This document shows positions 1 through 10,798 of a DNA stretch of 64,000 bases, in pieces (positions within the stretch are counted from its first letter, which is position 1; each line of letters starts with the position of its first letter). The stretch is from Triticum aestivum (taxonomy: Eukaryota > Streptophyta > Magnoliopsida > Poales > Poaceae): assembly GCF_018294505.1 (NCBI RefSeq), contig NC_057796.1, positions 273,601,906-273,665,905 of the forward strand. Direction: 5' to 3'. Under the pieces are notes generated by a model, which searched no databases, was not told where the DNA came from, and saw only the letters and a list, made by a program, of their open reading frames with translations. A program made the position numbers and the translations under genes.

Positions 1-586
1 TATTCCCCATCTCGGTCAGAGAGAACTATTCAACCAGTCTTCACAGTGAAGTGACAATACACGCTACAGCAGATGGGACACTTAATTAATAAGCTGAACC
101 AATGTGTTGGTGTTACTAAATCAGCCTTACCCAGTACTGCCATCATGTTTGACATTGGAGCACGCTTCCGCAAATATGCCTACGCACCTCTCTCCTCCAT
201 TAATTGACATATGGGCCCTCTTGAGGTACACCCACATGTCATCGGCGTAACTATTTACACTCCGAAGGACGGTATATCCTGGTAGTAGTACTAGTAGAAT
301 TGAGATTTAATGCACTTTCTTTCCCGTCTTTCACTCTTCTTCCTCCTCTCTTCTTTTTCCTCCTCTCTTCTTCTTCCTCCTCTATTCCCCATCGTCGGCC
401 GCACACCATTTCCCCCACTCACTGCTCGCCCGGCCGCGCCATCTTTCTTGGTAGCTCGCGCGTACCATATCCCCCCGCTCACTGCTCGGCCACGCACGCC
501 ATCTTCTTCGCTCGCCCGCCCGAATCCACTTCCCCGCTGGCTCGCAGGCACCGAAAACCCCAATCACTCAGCGCCCTAAAAACCCT
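1..586. other. Upstream region of the F-box pseudogene, no gene seen
   Basis: No recognisable gene or TE in 1-300. Positions about 320-395 are a pyrimidine-rich tract of TTC/TCC/TCT units and 396-586 is C-rich, both typical of a plant 5' UTR or proximal promoter. The region runs directly into the ATG at 587. Open frames here are low-complexity and not believed to be coding. Confidence 0.45.
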
Positions 587-1365
587 ATGGTAGAATCGAC
601 TGACATGCAGAGCCGCGATTGGAATTCCCTCCCCGATGTTCTCTTGGAGCAGATCTGTAATCGTACGGACCTGCTCAGCACCATCCGACTGGCCGCATGC
701 TCGGTGTCTTTGTACCGTCTACTTGTCTGCAACCGGCCGGCCCTTTTCAAGACACCATGCTTGCTGATGCCCAATCCTCGCAGGTGGCCCAGACACCGAC
801 TTGACGATCCTACGGAGGTTGACGTGGTGCCCCTCGACATGCTACCACTACCCGTCCACCTGTCCTTCATGCGCGACCACTACAGGGCGGGCATGAAGGC
901 CAACTGGATCGTCCTCATCCACCAATCCAGTAGTCCGTGGCGTCTCGTGGATATCTAGACCCAGCGAGAGATCACCCTTCCATCGTTGGATACCGCCGCC
1001 ATCGAGCCTCACGGCCCGCCAGACACTCTTGCCTACTACGCACAAGACGCGTCGAGCTTTTGGCTCGACCTCTGTTTGCTCAAGGTTGTAACCTGCGAAG
1101 TGCCCACACCATCAGGAGACTACATGGATTACAAGCTCATTGCCTTGTTCAACATGGGATTAGTCTATCTGGAATCCGGTTGCATACATGGTTATGGCTC
1201 ATCGTCAATCCTGTTGAGGCAACATTTCTGTCTGATGCTATAGTGCACGATGGCATCGTTTATGCGGTCGACGCACAGATTGGCTACCTATACTGGTGGA
1301 ATCTATCATCGTGTAATTGTTCTATCTCATCTCATATTTACCTTATGAATACGACTGCCTATTGA
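587..1365 (+). pseudogene. F-box protein pseudogene with DUF295-type C-terminal region
   Basis: In grasses, F-box proteins of this group are thought to be substrate adaptors of SCF ubiquitin ligases. The ATG at 587 opens a frame with an F-box near residues 10-45 (DWNSLPDVLLEQIC, then a leucine/cysteine-rich stretch). Residues after about 85 resemble the region linking F-box and DUF295. A TAG at 956-958 stops the frame after 123 codons, yet the same frame stays similar to the family for about 75 more codons (TQREITLPS, then PHGPPDTLAYYAQDASSFW). Near 1180-1190 similarity moves to another frame, where WLWLIVNPVEATF, DAIVHDGIVYAVDAQIGY and LYWWNLSS follow, so there is also a frameshift. Similarity ends at about 1308; the end given is the next stop in the shifted frame. 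Non-functional as it stands. An alternative is sequencing or assembly error, but two independent lesions make decay more likely. Confidence 0.8.
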
Positions 1366-1710
1366 TTTTTACAAATTTAGAATAGATAGTATGTCTATAA
1401 CCACATCATTGCTATATGTTCCTCTCATTTCCTGGATTTTATGACCACACATGTTATTGTTAGAGTTGATATGAGAACAATTGGCATCTAATGATTGTTA
1501 GAATAGATATTATCAGTATAACCTCATGATTGCCATATATCAATTAGGCTTCAAGTGCGTACTTGTTGGTGAAAGTGTTGTCAAATGGGAATTATATTTT
1601 GTATTACTCATGTAGCCTACAAAGTCTGTCGCACAGCCTTGTAACTTCTTACTCCATTTCTAAATTTGTACTAGTCCTCTATACCGTATATTGTGCTACT
1701 CATGCTGCTA

Positions 1711-1935
1711 CCTCCCTCCTGGTTTATTGGTCCCCTTCGTAATTTGAGTCAAATTTTGACCATAAATTTCACTAACTAAATGTTAATGCATGTCACAAAA
1801 AAAAATATCGTTTGATTCGTATTTGAACATAGTTTCCAATGGTATAATTTTCGGTGACATGCATTGACATTTTGTTAGTTAAACCTATGGTTAAAATGTG
1901 ACACTAAATACGACTAGTCAGTAGTACAGTAGCAG
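1711..1935. mobile_element. Foldback MITE, Stowaway-like, partly degraded
   Basis: The left arm begins CCTCCCTCCTGG, close to the usual Stowaway terminus, and runs to a GCATGTCA at about 1790. After a spacer of roughly 60 bp, the right arm starts with TGACATGCA at about 1855 and matches the reverse complement of the left arm over about 60 bp with mismatches. The outermost part of the right arm does not match the left terminus, so that end is truncated or diverged. No coding capacity. Superfamily assignment is tentative. Confidence 0.5.
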
Positions 1936-2139
1936 TACTAGTATACATCGGTCAAATTATTCATCATGTCCTCACATTGAATTAACGTGACAACACGCTG
2001 CGCGTGAGGTGACACAAGAGTCCCGGCGGCGTGTTCGAGTATTGTGGACTTCAGATTTGGAGTACCACTTATCTATCAAAATCTTTCATCGTTCACTTAA
2101 AATGGTCGACTGATCATACATTGAGTACCATATAACTGG

Positions 2140-2884
2140 AATTAACCGATGCAAGTCCAAGGAGTATTGGCCGGTGCTGCCGGCTGGCGTCAAGTTCGAT
2201 CCCATGGATCAGGAGCTGATCGAGCACCTTGAGGCCAAAGTGAGTGCTGACAGCGCGAGACCTCACCCTCTCATCGATTTGTTCATACCAACCATCGACA
2301 GCGAGCACGGCATATGCTACACCCATCCTGAGAAACTTCCAGGTAAGACACCGATCGGCCGTCTACTTGCACAAACATATTCCTTTGTTTATAGCTCTAT
2401 TTTTATTTTTAGACGCAGACCTAGTGAAGCAATTACAATTTTACAGTTAATAAAAAGTGAAACAAGTGACTGCAACATGCCAAAGAGGTTATGAAAATGC
2501 CAACTACGTACACTAAAACCTGTATTTGACAATACTGCAGGTATCAGACTGAGTGGCCTAAGCAAGCATTTCTTCCAGCGCAATTCCAAGGCGTCCAAAA
2601 GGGGCACGTGGACACATCGCAAGATACAGTAGGAGTGTGGCATGCACGTGATGTGGCACAATATCGGCAATACCTTGCCGGTGATGGTCAACGGCCGGTA
2701 GACGGGCAGCAAAAAGGTTCTGGTGCTGCACACCAACAAGAACTTCGACCAGCAGAGGACCAACTGGGTGATGCGCCAGTACCACCTCAGGGACCTGGAG
2801 CAAGAGAAGGAGCGGGAGCTGGTCCTCTGCAAGATTTTCTACCAGACGAACACTAGGGCTAGGACTAAAAAGATTGTAAGTTAG
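2140..2884 (+). pseudogene. NAC transcription factor pseudogene (SOG1-like subgroup)
   Basis: NAC proteins are plant-specific DNA-binding transcription factors; the SOG1-type subgroup includes the DNA-damage response regulator SOG1. Exon 1 (about 2140-2342) encodes [17 protein letters not shown] and [12 protein letters not shown], then [12 protein letters not shown], the start of the NAC domain in this subgroup. An intron with GT at 2343 and AG at 2539-2540 separates it from exon 2, which carries [46 protein letters not shown] and [11 protein letters not shown]. The reading frame is preserved across the splice. Two TAG codons in exon 2 (2630-2632 and 2699-2701) break it; the second replaces a position that is normally Gln (NGRQ). 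A GTAAGT at 2876 could be the next donor. The N-terminal zinc-binding segment and the C-terminal activation part are not found. The fragment follows the F-box pseudogene by about 0.8 kb. Confidence 0.85.
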
Positions 2885-2889
2885 TTTGG

Positions 2890-3700
2890 TATTGGTACTT
2901 GTACTACCTTGTCGTCTGCAAGTTGGTATTGCTGTTAATGATCTTTCGGTATGAACTTGGCATTTGCTTCCAACCATCATGCCGAATTTTCAGGGCACCT
3001 GATTTTTATTTGATGGGTAGCATAAGCACCTGCCCCTCGAATTCCCATTTCTCCAAATTTTTCGAAACAAGTGCATGCCCTTATTATCACGATGAAAAAA
3101 CAATATACCTGCTGGATCCCAGTTATCAGTCTGTACTTGCAGAATTCTCTCGTTTATTGAGCAGGCATATTGTTTTTTCAGGTCAAGCAAGTTTCAACTG
3201 GGCTGTAGACTGCCCAGGCTTGGTTTTTTTTAACAGGCCCAGCCCATGATGACAACGGGGCACAAAGATCCAGCGGGTATCTACTGGCCTCTAGCCCGCC
3301 AGCGTTAGTTATATTTTGTCTTAGAACATCCGTAGGCAGTTTTTTTTACTGAATCAAACACACAACCCAGTTCTATTTTCCTCTTGAAACGCCATGTCCT
3401 ACTCCCGTTTTCTAATTTCTACCTATAGTTTTACTAGTTCATATACACGTATTATTATATTGAAAATACATAAAGTTCCCTTTCCATATTTACATCCTTA
3501 TTTTTTTTTGTTGTTTTCCCTCCCAGCGCTGATTTTTTTACCACTGGTTTTCCCTTAAACCAACTCAATTGTCCCACGTCTTATTTGCTTACAAAAAAGC
3601 ATTTTTTTGGCAAATCAATAAGTTCTCAAAAATAAATGTTTATCATTTCAGGATTAGAACAGTTCGGACTCCACCGAAATATGCAAAATAAGGTTGAACT
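2890..3700. other. Intergenic region, no gene recognised
   Basis: AT-rich sequence downstream of the NAC pseudogene. The only structure I see is an inverted repeat: 21-bp arms at 3093-3113 and 3160-3180 match at 20 of 21 positions around a 46-nt loop. Short GGCCCA-type words near 3230-3250 hint at CACTA-like sequence but no TIR was found. Confidence 0.4.
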
Positions 3701-3820
3701 TTTTTACCGTGGTCCTGGGCAGAAAATGGGTTATAATAAATTACTTAAGAATTAGCAAATGGGCTGCAAATTATTAAAAAATATAGCAAATGGGCTCTAT
3801 GTTGTTTGCCACAGATTTGA

Positions 3821-5260
3821 AGGCTGACTTGTGGGACTACTAAGTTCATGCAAACACAAGGTTTCTCAAAAAAAGAAACTTAGTCAACAATCGACTCTAC
3901 GAGCGTCAGACCGCTAGATGTCAATCTAACGGCAATCATGCTTCTTCAGTCTCTGATCTTCCTGCTCCAGCCGCCCAAACCAGCGCCGGCGGAACCACCT
4001 GCTCCTGCCTCCCGTGGCCGGCTGTGCTGCCAGGCAGGCATCATGGCTCCACCATACTCGCATCCCTGGTCTGGCTATCCCTCTACTCACCCACACCTCC
4101 TGTTATTTTTCGACGACGACAGCCGAACCAGTCAACCCTCGTACTCCTCACCGCATGGGCAACCACTGTCTTGTCTTCCCCGGCTTCGTGTCGTTCCCTT
4201 CCTAGGCCTCACCGTCGTCCACCGCCCTGGTGCTCTCGGCGCGGCATGGTCAACATGGTCAACGAACGACATACATCGGAAGTGGACTGTACATGGAGAG
4301 GCTGACAGCTGGGTCCACGGCCGCACACAAGGAAATTCCTCCTTATTACGCGCAAAATAATGATTCCTCCACCTGACAGCTGGGACCCACCGGAAGGGCC
4401 TCCGTATTTCGTGGAAAAAAACATTCGCCCTGCTGACAGCTCGGACCCACCAGCTATATCTTCGCATGCAAGGAAGTGCCTCCTTATTAAGCACAAAAAA
4501 TGAATACTCCCCCTGCTAGCTGGGACCCACCATAGTGGGAGGCTGATTTGTGGGCCTACTAAGTTGACGGGGATGGAGGGCTTTGTCAACTTACTCAATA
4601 TTAATGATTCTAGCTCCAGTGACCATACGATGTCCATCCAACCGCCGTAGTGCTTCTTCAACCTCTGGTCTTCTTGCTCCAGCTGCCCAAACCAGCGTCG
4701 GTCGTGTCGCGTGCTCCTGCCTCCCGTGGCTGGTTGTGCTGCCGTGGAGGGCTCACCGCCCCCTACTACTCCCACCACTGGCCAGGCAATCCCTCTACTC
4801 ATCCACACCCCTTGTTATTTTGCGGCAACGGCAGCCTCACACCACAGCCGAACCAGTGAACCCTCGTACTCCTCTCCGTGTGTGCATCCACTGTCGCATC
4901 TTCCCTGGCTCCGCGTCGTCCCTCCTAGGCCACGCCGTCGTCCACCACCCTGGTGCTCTCGGGCGGCGTGGTCAACGTGGTCAAGGAACGACTTCCATCG
5001 AAAGAGTATTGTACGTGGAGAGGCTGACAGCTGGGTCCATGACCGGACCAAGGAAGTGCCTCCTTATTACCCGGAAAATAATGATTCCTCCACCTGATGC
5101 CAGGGACCCACCGGACGGGCCACCGTATTTCGCGAAAAAAAAGTTTCCCCCCTTACTGCTGGGACCCACCAGCTACATCTTTGCACGCAGGGAAGTGCCT
5201 GACAGTCGGGACCCACCTGGTCGAAGCGTACGTAGCATTATCATTCTGGTCGCGAACGTG
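3821..5260. repeat. Tandem duplication of a ~720-bp unit inside the CACTA
   Basis: Two diverged copies lie head to tail, roughly 3821-4540 and 4541-5260. Each runs through GGCTGAyTTGTGGG, a TGCTTCTTCA block, a cytosine-rich stretch and repeated CTGACAGCTGGGACCCACC words. Open frames in both copies are parallel but broken and show no recognisable domain. Confidence 0.7.
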
Positions 5261-5572
5261 TACGTACATACTAGTCGATCGGTCTGTCTGTAGGCTGTAG
5301 CGATGAACCGTGGCCGAATAAGGAAGGGCACGTGTCGTAGTAGAGGCGAGCACGTAGCATGTGCACGTACATATAGCCAGGGTGCAAGAAAGTGAATATG
5401 GCCACGTACGTACATACGGGCAGGGTCTCGAACGCCTACTCGCGCATACGTACGGCCAGGGCTCGTGTACATGGAGAGGCAGCGATGGCGTCATGTTCAT
5501 CAGGAGCCAACCGGCTGGGTCGGAATGGAATGCGTCGTCGTGTTCATCGGGAGCCAACCGGCTTGGACAGAA

Positions 5573-5870
5573 CAACCGATCAAAACGAGGCCTGGCGTAA
5601 CGCAGAACGGAGGAAATGGCCTTGTGTTCGACTGGCCACGGTTGAAACGGGATCCTGTTCATCGGGAGGGGTCTGGCATACCGCAAAACAAAGGAAACAG
5701 ACTTCTCTTGGACCTCCTACGGTTGAAATGGGGTCTTGTTGATCAGGAGGGGTGTGGCCTACTGCAAAATGGAGGAAACGGACTTGTGTTGGAGCGCTAC
5801 GGTCAAAACGGGGGTCCTGTTCATCAGGAGGGGTGTGGCGTACCGCAAAACGGGACTCCACGGGCTACTG
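5573..5870. repeat. ~82-bp tandem repeat, about 3.5 copies
   Basis: Successive units each contain CTGTTCATCrGGAGGGGT, then GCAAAACrrAGGAAACrGACTT and CACGGTTGAAA-like words, starting near 5573, 5652, 5736 and 5818. They lead directly into the shorter GTTCATCCA minisatellite. Part of the CACTA interior; no coding meaning inferred. Confidence 0.6.
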
Positions 5871-6330
5871 TTCATCTCCACCGTCGACCTCCTCCAGCCT
5901 CCACGGGCTACTGTTCATCCACCGTCGACCTCCTCTAGCCTCCACCTACGACTGTTCATCCATGACGTCTCCCCTCCTGACTCCACCAGCCACTTTTCAT
6001 CCACGGGCTCCTGTTCATCCAGCCTCCACCGCTCCTCCACTGGCTACTGTTCAACCAGCCCTCTCCACGGGGTCCTGTTCAACCACCCCTTCACGGGCTA
6101 CTGTTCATCTAGCCCTCCACCAGCTAATGTTCAACCAGCCCTCCACGGGTTCATGTTCATCCAGCCCTCCACGGGGTCGAGTTCATCCACCCCCAACCGG
6201 CTCGATCGGGGTCCTATTCATCCAGCGGCAACAACCTCTACTACCACGGGGGTCATGTTCATCCAACCCCCCACCAGGAACTGTTCATCAACCCCCCCCC
6301 CCAACAATGCTCACTGTTCATCAAGGGAAG
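5870..6330. repeat. CTGTTCATCCA minisatellite in the CACTA subterminal region
   Basis: A core of about 20-25 bp, approximately CCACGGGCTACTGTTCATCCA, recurs more than a dozen times with substitutions (GTTCAACCA, GGTCCTGTTCA). The same array in reverse orientation occurs at 62560-62700, next to the N run. Confidence 0.75.
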
Positions 6331-6842
6331 GAGGCAGCAGGTTCGATCGGCTTCAGTTAGCAGCAGTAGCGAAGGAATCGCTCGATTGGGTTTAGTTGAC
6401 AACCAGATCGATCGATCGCTCGGGTTCAGTAATGCGTAGCCTGCAGTGCAATTGCTCGGGTTCAGTACGCGAATTCCTCACTCGGGTTCAGTTAGAGCCC
6501 AACGCCTCGCACCCACGTGCGACGTGTATGAGAGAAACACGCATCGCTCGGCCCCCGACCACCCACCGTAACTGGGAAATCCCTGATATTTTCCTCGCCC
6601 TCGCTTCTACCATGGGTTTTTCCGTCATGGACGGCCCAAAGAATGTCATGCAGCTGCGTCTCCAGCCTGCCTAGGACGAAAAGCCCATTTTTTGTCATGA
6701 TTTTTTTGTCATAGAATTAGGAGCCCACCACATCTATGATGATACCGGGTTTTGTCACAATTATCGTCATAGAAGTGTCATAAGCATGACAGAAAAAAAT
6801 TGTTCAACCCAAAATGTCACGGATGTGTCTTTTTTTGTAGTG

Positions 6843-7826
6843 TATGAGCGCAAAAAATCGGTGACACCGAGAATTTCCGATCGGTATCTACAAGATAGAA
6901 AATCATATCAGTCCAAGTGGTTTCGGTGAGACCAGATGCTTGTGAATTGGTTTCTCCAAAAATCACTTAGAAGGTTTTGGAGGTTAGCCCTAGTCAGATC
7001 CATGGCTCCGAGTGCTCCTCATCCAGAGGGTCCGAAAGAGACTTGTTCAAGTTTTTGTGATATAGCAAGAAAGAATTTGGGCAAGTTGAGATAGATAGCT
7101 AGAGAACGTACTTAGGCATTCTTGTACATCCATTTAGCCAAATAAACCAAATCAATCAAACTAAAAATGGATGTCCTCGAATGAGAAATATGCATACCAA
7201 CATGCTCACACAATAAGATAGCAAATGAAATATGTGTCAAACATGCACAGCCAATTCTAGCAACTATCAAGCAATGGGCGATGACATAGTCATCTATATA
7301 TGAGTATATCGACTTAGGAGCCAAATGACAACATTTGATCATAGGTCATACTCATCGTTTAAGCACAAGTGGGATTACCACTTTTACATAAAGCATTAAT
7401 GTGTTCACACCACTAGAGTTGCTTTAGCTCAAGTCTTAGAGCAAAGCTCCCCCTAGATGTGATATCCCCCCAAAGAGGGATGAACTAACCTTGGGTATTG
7501 TCAATGATGACTTCATGTAGATAGTGTAGATGTGGATGCTCAATGTTGATGTAGTCCATCAAGAGTTGGGAGCAATTCTTGAGTTTTGCACTTTCAATAC
7601 CTACATGGGTTAGTCCCACAAGGAACAGACAAAGATATCCATAGACATAGAGTGAAATGCACATATGATGATGTCCAGGAATGCATTGATTACCATATCC
7701 CTTGTCTTACCAACAAGAGGGTTTCTGACTCCATGAACTAGTCCAAGGTGTTGAAGTTGGTTGCACAAGTTCTTGCCATATTAAATATGAGTGAAGTTTG
7801 TTGGCAGAGTGACCCTCAAGAACTTT
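6843..7826 (-). other. 3' part of a decayed retroelement, no ORF
   Basis: Minus-strand continuation downstream of the gag fragment at 7827-9226. It lies between that gag's stop and the CACTA end at 6842. A CACCGA/CGGTGA-rich block sits near 6860-6960. No LTR terminus, RT or integrase was recognised, so the pol region is either lost or the element never had one here. Confidence 0.4.
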
Positions 7827-9226
7827 CTAGTTCTTCTTATTTGGTACCCACATCACTTTGATGGGAATGTTTGGAGTTGTAGTTGAACTTGATGAAGTCT
7901 TGGGAATCCACTTGACCATGGCTTGAGGTGCTTGTTCAAATGAGTTAATATCTTCTTGAAGCCTATCCATGCCTTTTAGCTTGTGGTCTTGTGGTGAAAG
8001 ATCATCTTGAGCTTGTGTTCCCTCAAAAGAAGTGGGGTCATACTTCTTTTGTTGAGGAACAAACTTTGTCTTGGGATATTGATCTTCTTCCCATTCAAAT
8101 CCATTTGCATTGAACTTACATTCAAAACCAATACCTTGATTCTTCAAGTGTCTTCCTTGCTTGCTTACAATTTCCTCAAATTGCTTACTCCCGGCAAGAC
8201 TCTTGCAAACACCTTTCTCTATAATTCCTTTCAATAAAGTATTTTCTTGCTCAAGTGTAACTTGGCTAAGAGAATCATTAGTGGAATCAAGAGAACTACT
8301 AGAAGCAACAATATTGGATTTAGCATTGTTATTGTTACTACTAGATGAAGAACCTTTCTTACTCTTGTTACTAGCTTGAGTAGATTTAACTTGTGGCATA
8401 AAAGTAGACAAGAGGAGACATTTGGCAATGTAACAAGAACTCTTCTTTCGAAGATCATCATTGATTGCTTTGAGAAGCTCATGCTCTTGCTCTAAATTTA
8501 GCTTCTCGAAGCATAGCTTCTCATGAGTTCTGAGAAGCTCTCTATGATCTTCTTGAGTTGTTTCATGAGCTCACTTAAGAGTGTTTAGTTCTTTAGTTAG
8601 GTGCTCAATCTCCTCCTTAGCATTGTCATTCGTTTCATGTTGACTATCATGAGTACTAGCAAGTTCATTACGGCTCACGTCACTAGTTTTATCAACAAGC
8701 AAATCATCATCACCTAGCAAATCATCCTCGTCACTATTGAAATCAAGATACTCGGGGCGTGATACATAGGGGCCTTTAGCCATGAAGCATCTTCCAATTC
8801 CTTCATTTGGTGAATCAAATATGTAATGGGAGTTGGATGATACTAGAGCAAGTCTGGCAACACTTTCATCTTGACTATAGTCGGAGTCGGAGTGGTAACT
8901 TCTCTCGAAGTGGTTGTCGGAGTAGGAGCCGGAAACCCATTCACTAACATGAACTTGATGTCTTCTTCTAGAGTAGCTCTTCGTTGACTTGTATTTCTCT
9001 TCTGATTCCTTGTTTCTTCGAGAAGGTCTTCATTCATAACGACCATCTCTACTCCTCTCTCTATGTGGTGATTCATCTCTTCAACTTTTCCTTCTAGGTG
9101 AGTCTTCTCTTTTCTTGTGAGGTGTCATACACTCATTGGAGTAGTGTTCGGGTCTTCCAAAATTGTAGCAATTTCGGTCATGACTTGATGATCTTTGCTC
9201 ATAGTGCCTTGAGTTGGAGCTTCTTG
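7827..9226 (-). pseudogene. Copia-type retrotransposon gag, decayed
   Basis: The minus strand encodes a Gag-like protein in pieces. From the N-terminal side there is a zinc-knuckle-like motif at 9170-9129 (CYNFGRPEHYSNEC, in which the second cysteine of the usual CX2C is Phe), a Ser/Arg-rich stretch with stops, then an acidic region at 8783-8571 (SRPEYLDFNSDEDDLLGDD). The longest open piece (8411-7827, 194 aa) has Ser/Asn-rich sequence, a heptad-like LSQVTLEQENTLLKGIIEKG, and ends MWVPNKKN. Such Gag proteins bind and package element RNA. Several frameshifts and stops separate the pieces. The upstream end is cut at 9230, where the LTR of element E begins, so the rest of the element is missing. 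Copia assignment rests on resemblance to abundant wheat copia Gag proteins and is moderately sure. Confidence 0.6.
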
Positions 9227-9230
9227 TCGG

Positions 9231-9717
9231 TGTCAAAACCAGCGGATCTCGGGTAGGGAGTCCTGAGTTGTGGATCTTGGATCAATGGGGAACAAGGGAT
9301 GAAAGAGATGATGTTTACCCAGGTTCAGGCCCTCTCGAAGAGGTAAAACCCTACATCCTGCTCGATTATATTGAAGTGTATATGATGGTTACAGAGTCGA
9401 TCTACTACGAGATCAGAAGAACTAAACCCTAGGTGAGTAGGATGATGGTTCCTCTTCTAGCCTCTACGGACTAAACCCTCTGGTTTATATAGACACCAGG
9501 GGGTACTAGGGTTACACATAGTCGGTCACAATAAAGAGATAAACATGTAGATTCTCCTATCTTGACTTGGAGGACACACCAAGGCTTCAAAGGTTTCCTA
9601 TCCGGACACGGAGCCGACTTATAGCTCGGCCTTCTAGTAGTCGTAGAGCTGCCCACCTTTTCGGCCCATAAGAGACGGGCTGGCAGCCCAAGGACCCCTT
9701 AGTCCAGGCCTCCCTCA
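9231..9717 (-). repeat. Element E 3' LTR
   Basis: 487 bp, beginning TGTCAAAACC and ending CCAGGCCTCCCTCA on the plus strand, so TG...CA in either direction. The adjacent internal AGCCCCCGAAC is a reverse-complemented polypurine tract. No partner LTR is in the window, so the age cannot be estimated. Confidence 0.75.
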
Positions 9718-10202
9718 GTAGCCCCCGAACTAGCCTCCAACGCCGGTGTCTCATGATTCCTAGAGTCTTCATGCACCTAAAGTCTCCGGCTTGCGGGGCG
9801 AGTTCCTCTCCCCTTCTGTATTCGGCACAATCCACCTCAGCCAAACCTTCAAGGGGCGCCTAGCCAAGTTCGGCCATGTGTTACCCGGACTATGTCTGGA
9901 TTCTGAATTGTAAGCGTTTCTTAGCCTCGAAGGCCAATCACTCAAGTGTGAATAGTGCCTCGCCTGACAACTTTTTAGTGAAAGGTCACAGCCGGCCGCA
10001 AACCCCGAACCGTTGTGGAAACTCAATTCATGGTTCGAGGCAGCTCCTCCATTGGCACGTCCCATCAATATGGACATCGTGCCCCGTTTTTAAGGGATAT
10101 GATCAATGATGTTGGTTATCCCACTCGCGCATAACGACATGATTATATTGGGAAGCGGCGAGGTCTGCGGCGCAGTAAAGGGACTCTCGGTATTATGGCA
10201 TC

Positions 10203-10210
10203 TTATAAAA
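10203..10210 (+). promoter_or_regulatory. TATA box of E's antisense ORF
   Basis: TTATAAAA about 135 bp upstream of the ATG at 10344, on the strand opposite to element E's sense. The leader between them is C/T-rich, as in plant 5' UTRs. Inferred from position and sequence only. Confidence 0.5.
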
Positions 10211-10343
10211 GGAAAACTGCCACTGTTTTTCCTGCATGCTTTCCCCTTCCTCTCTCGCCATTGCCTTCCCAATCTACTGAGCTCCAGCGCTCTGACCCAT
10301 CCTTCCACAAGAATACTCTCCTAGCCACTTCCCCAATCCGGTC

Positions 10344-10798
10344 ATGGCTGGATCTGGTTCAAAAGGCAAGTGGGAGGCCTCCAGTATCACCAACAACGAC
10401 ATCGAGGATCTGAAGCATGTCGGCTACCTTCGGCCAACGTCACTCACCGGGCTCGGGAGGAGGACCAGGTCGTCCCCACGCCCCAACCAGGCGAGAGGGT
10501 GGTGTTCGTCCCCCACTTCATCTGGGGGCTGGGCTTCCCGCTCCACCCCTTTGTCAGGGGGTTGATGTTCTTCTACAGGCTAGATTTTCACGATCTCTCC
10601 CTGAACTCCTTTCTGCACATCTCGGCCTTCATCGTCATCTATGAGGCCTTTCTGTGGGTCCAGCCACACTTCAGCTTGTGGCTAAAGGTCTTCAATGTCA
10701 AGCCGAAGATAGTCGACAGCCAGCAAGCGGACCGTAGGGGGGGCGATGATCAGCAAACTTGCCCGGGTCGACTGGCCGGAGGGTACTTTCATAGATAC
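10344..10798 (+). pseudogene. E antisense ORF, part 1: N-terminus and Transposase_28 domain
   Basis: The ATG at 10344 starts MAGSGSKGKWEASS. After a frameshift near 10430 the next frame carries PGERVVFVPHF, LGFPLHPFVRGLMF and LSLNSFLHISAFI, then SLWLKVFNVKPKI, which is the core of the 'putative gypsy type transposon' domain (Transposase_28, PF04195). A second frameshift near 10735 restores a frame ending ARVDWPEGTFID at the insertion point of element B. Removing B and one GATAC copy joins this directly to IKVWQKEWFYITEP at 40509, so the coding frame is continuous across the insertion site. Function is unknown despite the domain's name; it is not an enzyme I can assign. A TATA box lies upstream. 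Confidence 0.75.

Larger units (their letters stand above)
3700..6842. mobile_element. CACTA (DTC) transposon remnant, right end at 6842
   Basis: The right end reads ...TTTTTTTGTAGTG, the reverse complement of a CACTACAAAAAAA terminal inverted repeat. About 480 bp inside this end match, in reverse orientation, the CACTA end beginning at 61728, including the stretch around ACTGAACCCGAGCGAT. The interior holds tandem duplications and minisatellites, described separately, and no transposase was recognised, so the copy is non-autonomous or decayed. The left boundary is a guess: AT-rich subterminal-like sequence (repeated CAAATGGGCT) starts near 3700, and no left TIR was found in the window. Confidence 0.65.

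Noticed and set aside
300..593. Open frames on both strands over the CT-rich leader
   Set aside because: Low-complexity Ser/Leu/Pro or Arg/Gly composition that follows from the base composition; the F-box ATG at 587 is the credible start.
2899..3249. 116-codon open frame after the NAC pseudogene
   Set aside because: No similarity to NAC C-termini or any domain; contains the inverted repeat and AT-rich sequence.
10470..10700. Calling the Transposase_28 ORF a DNA transposase gene
   Set aside because: The domain name is historical; the ORF sits inside LTR retrotransposons and shows no catalytic motif.
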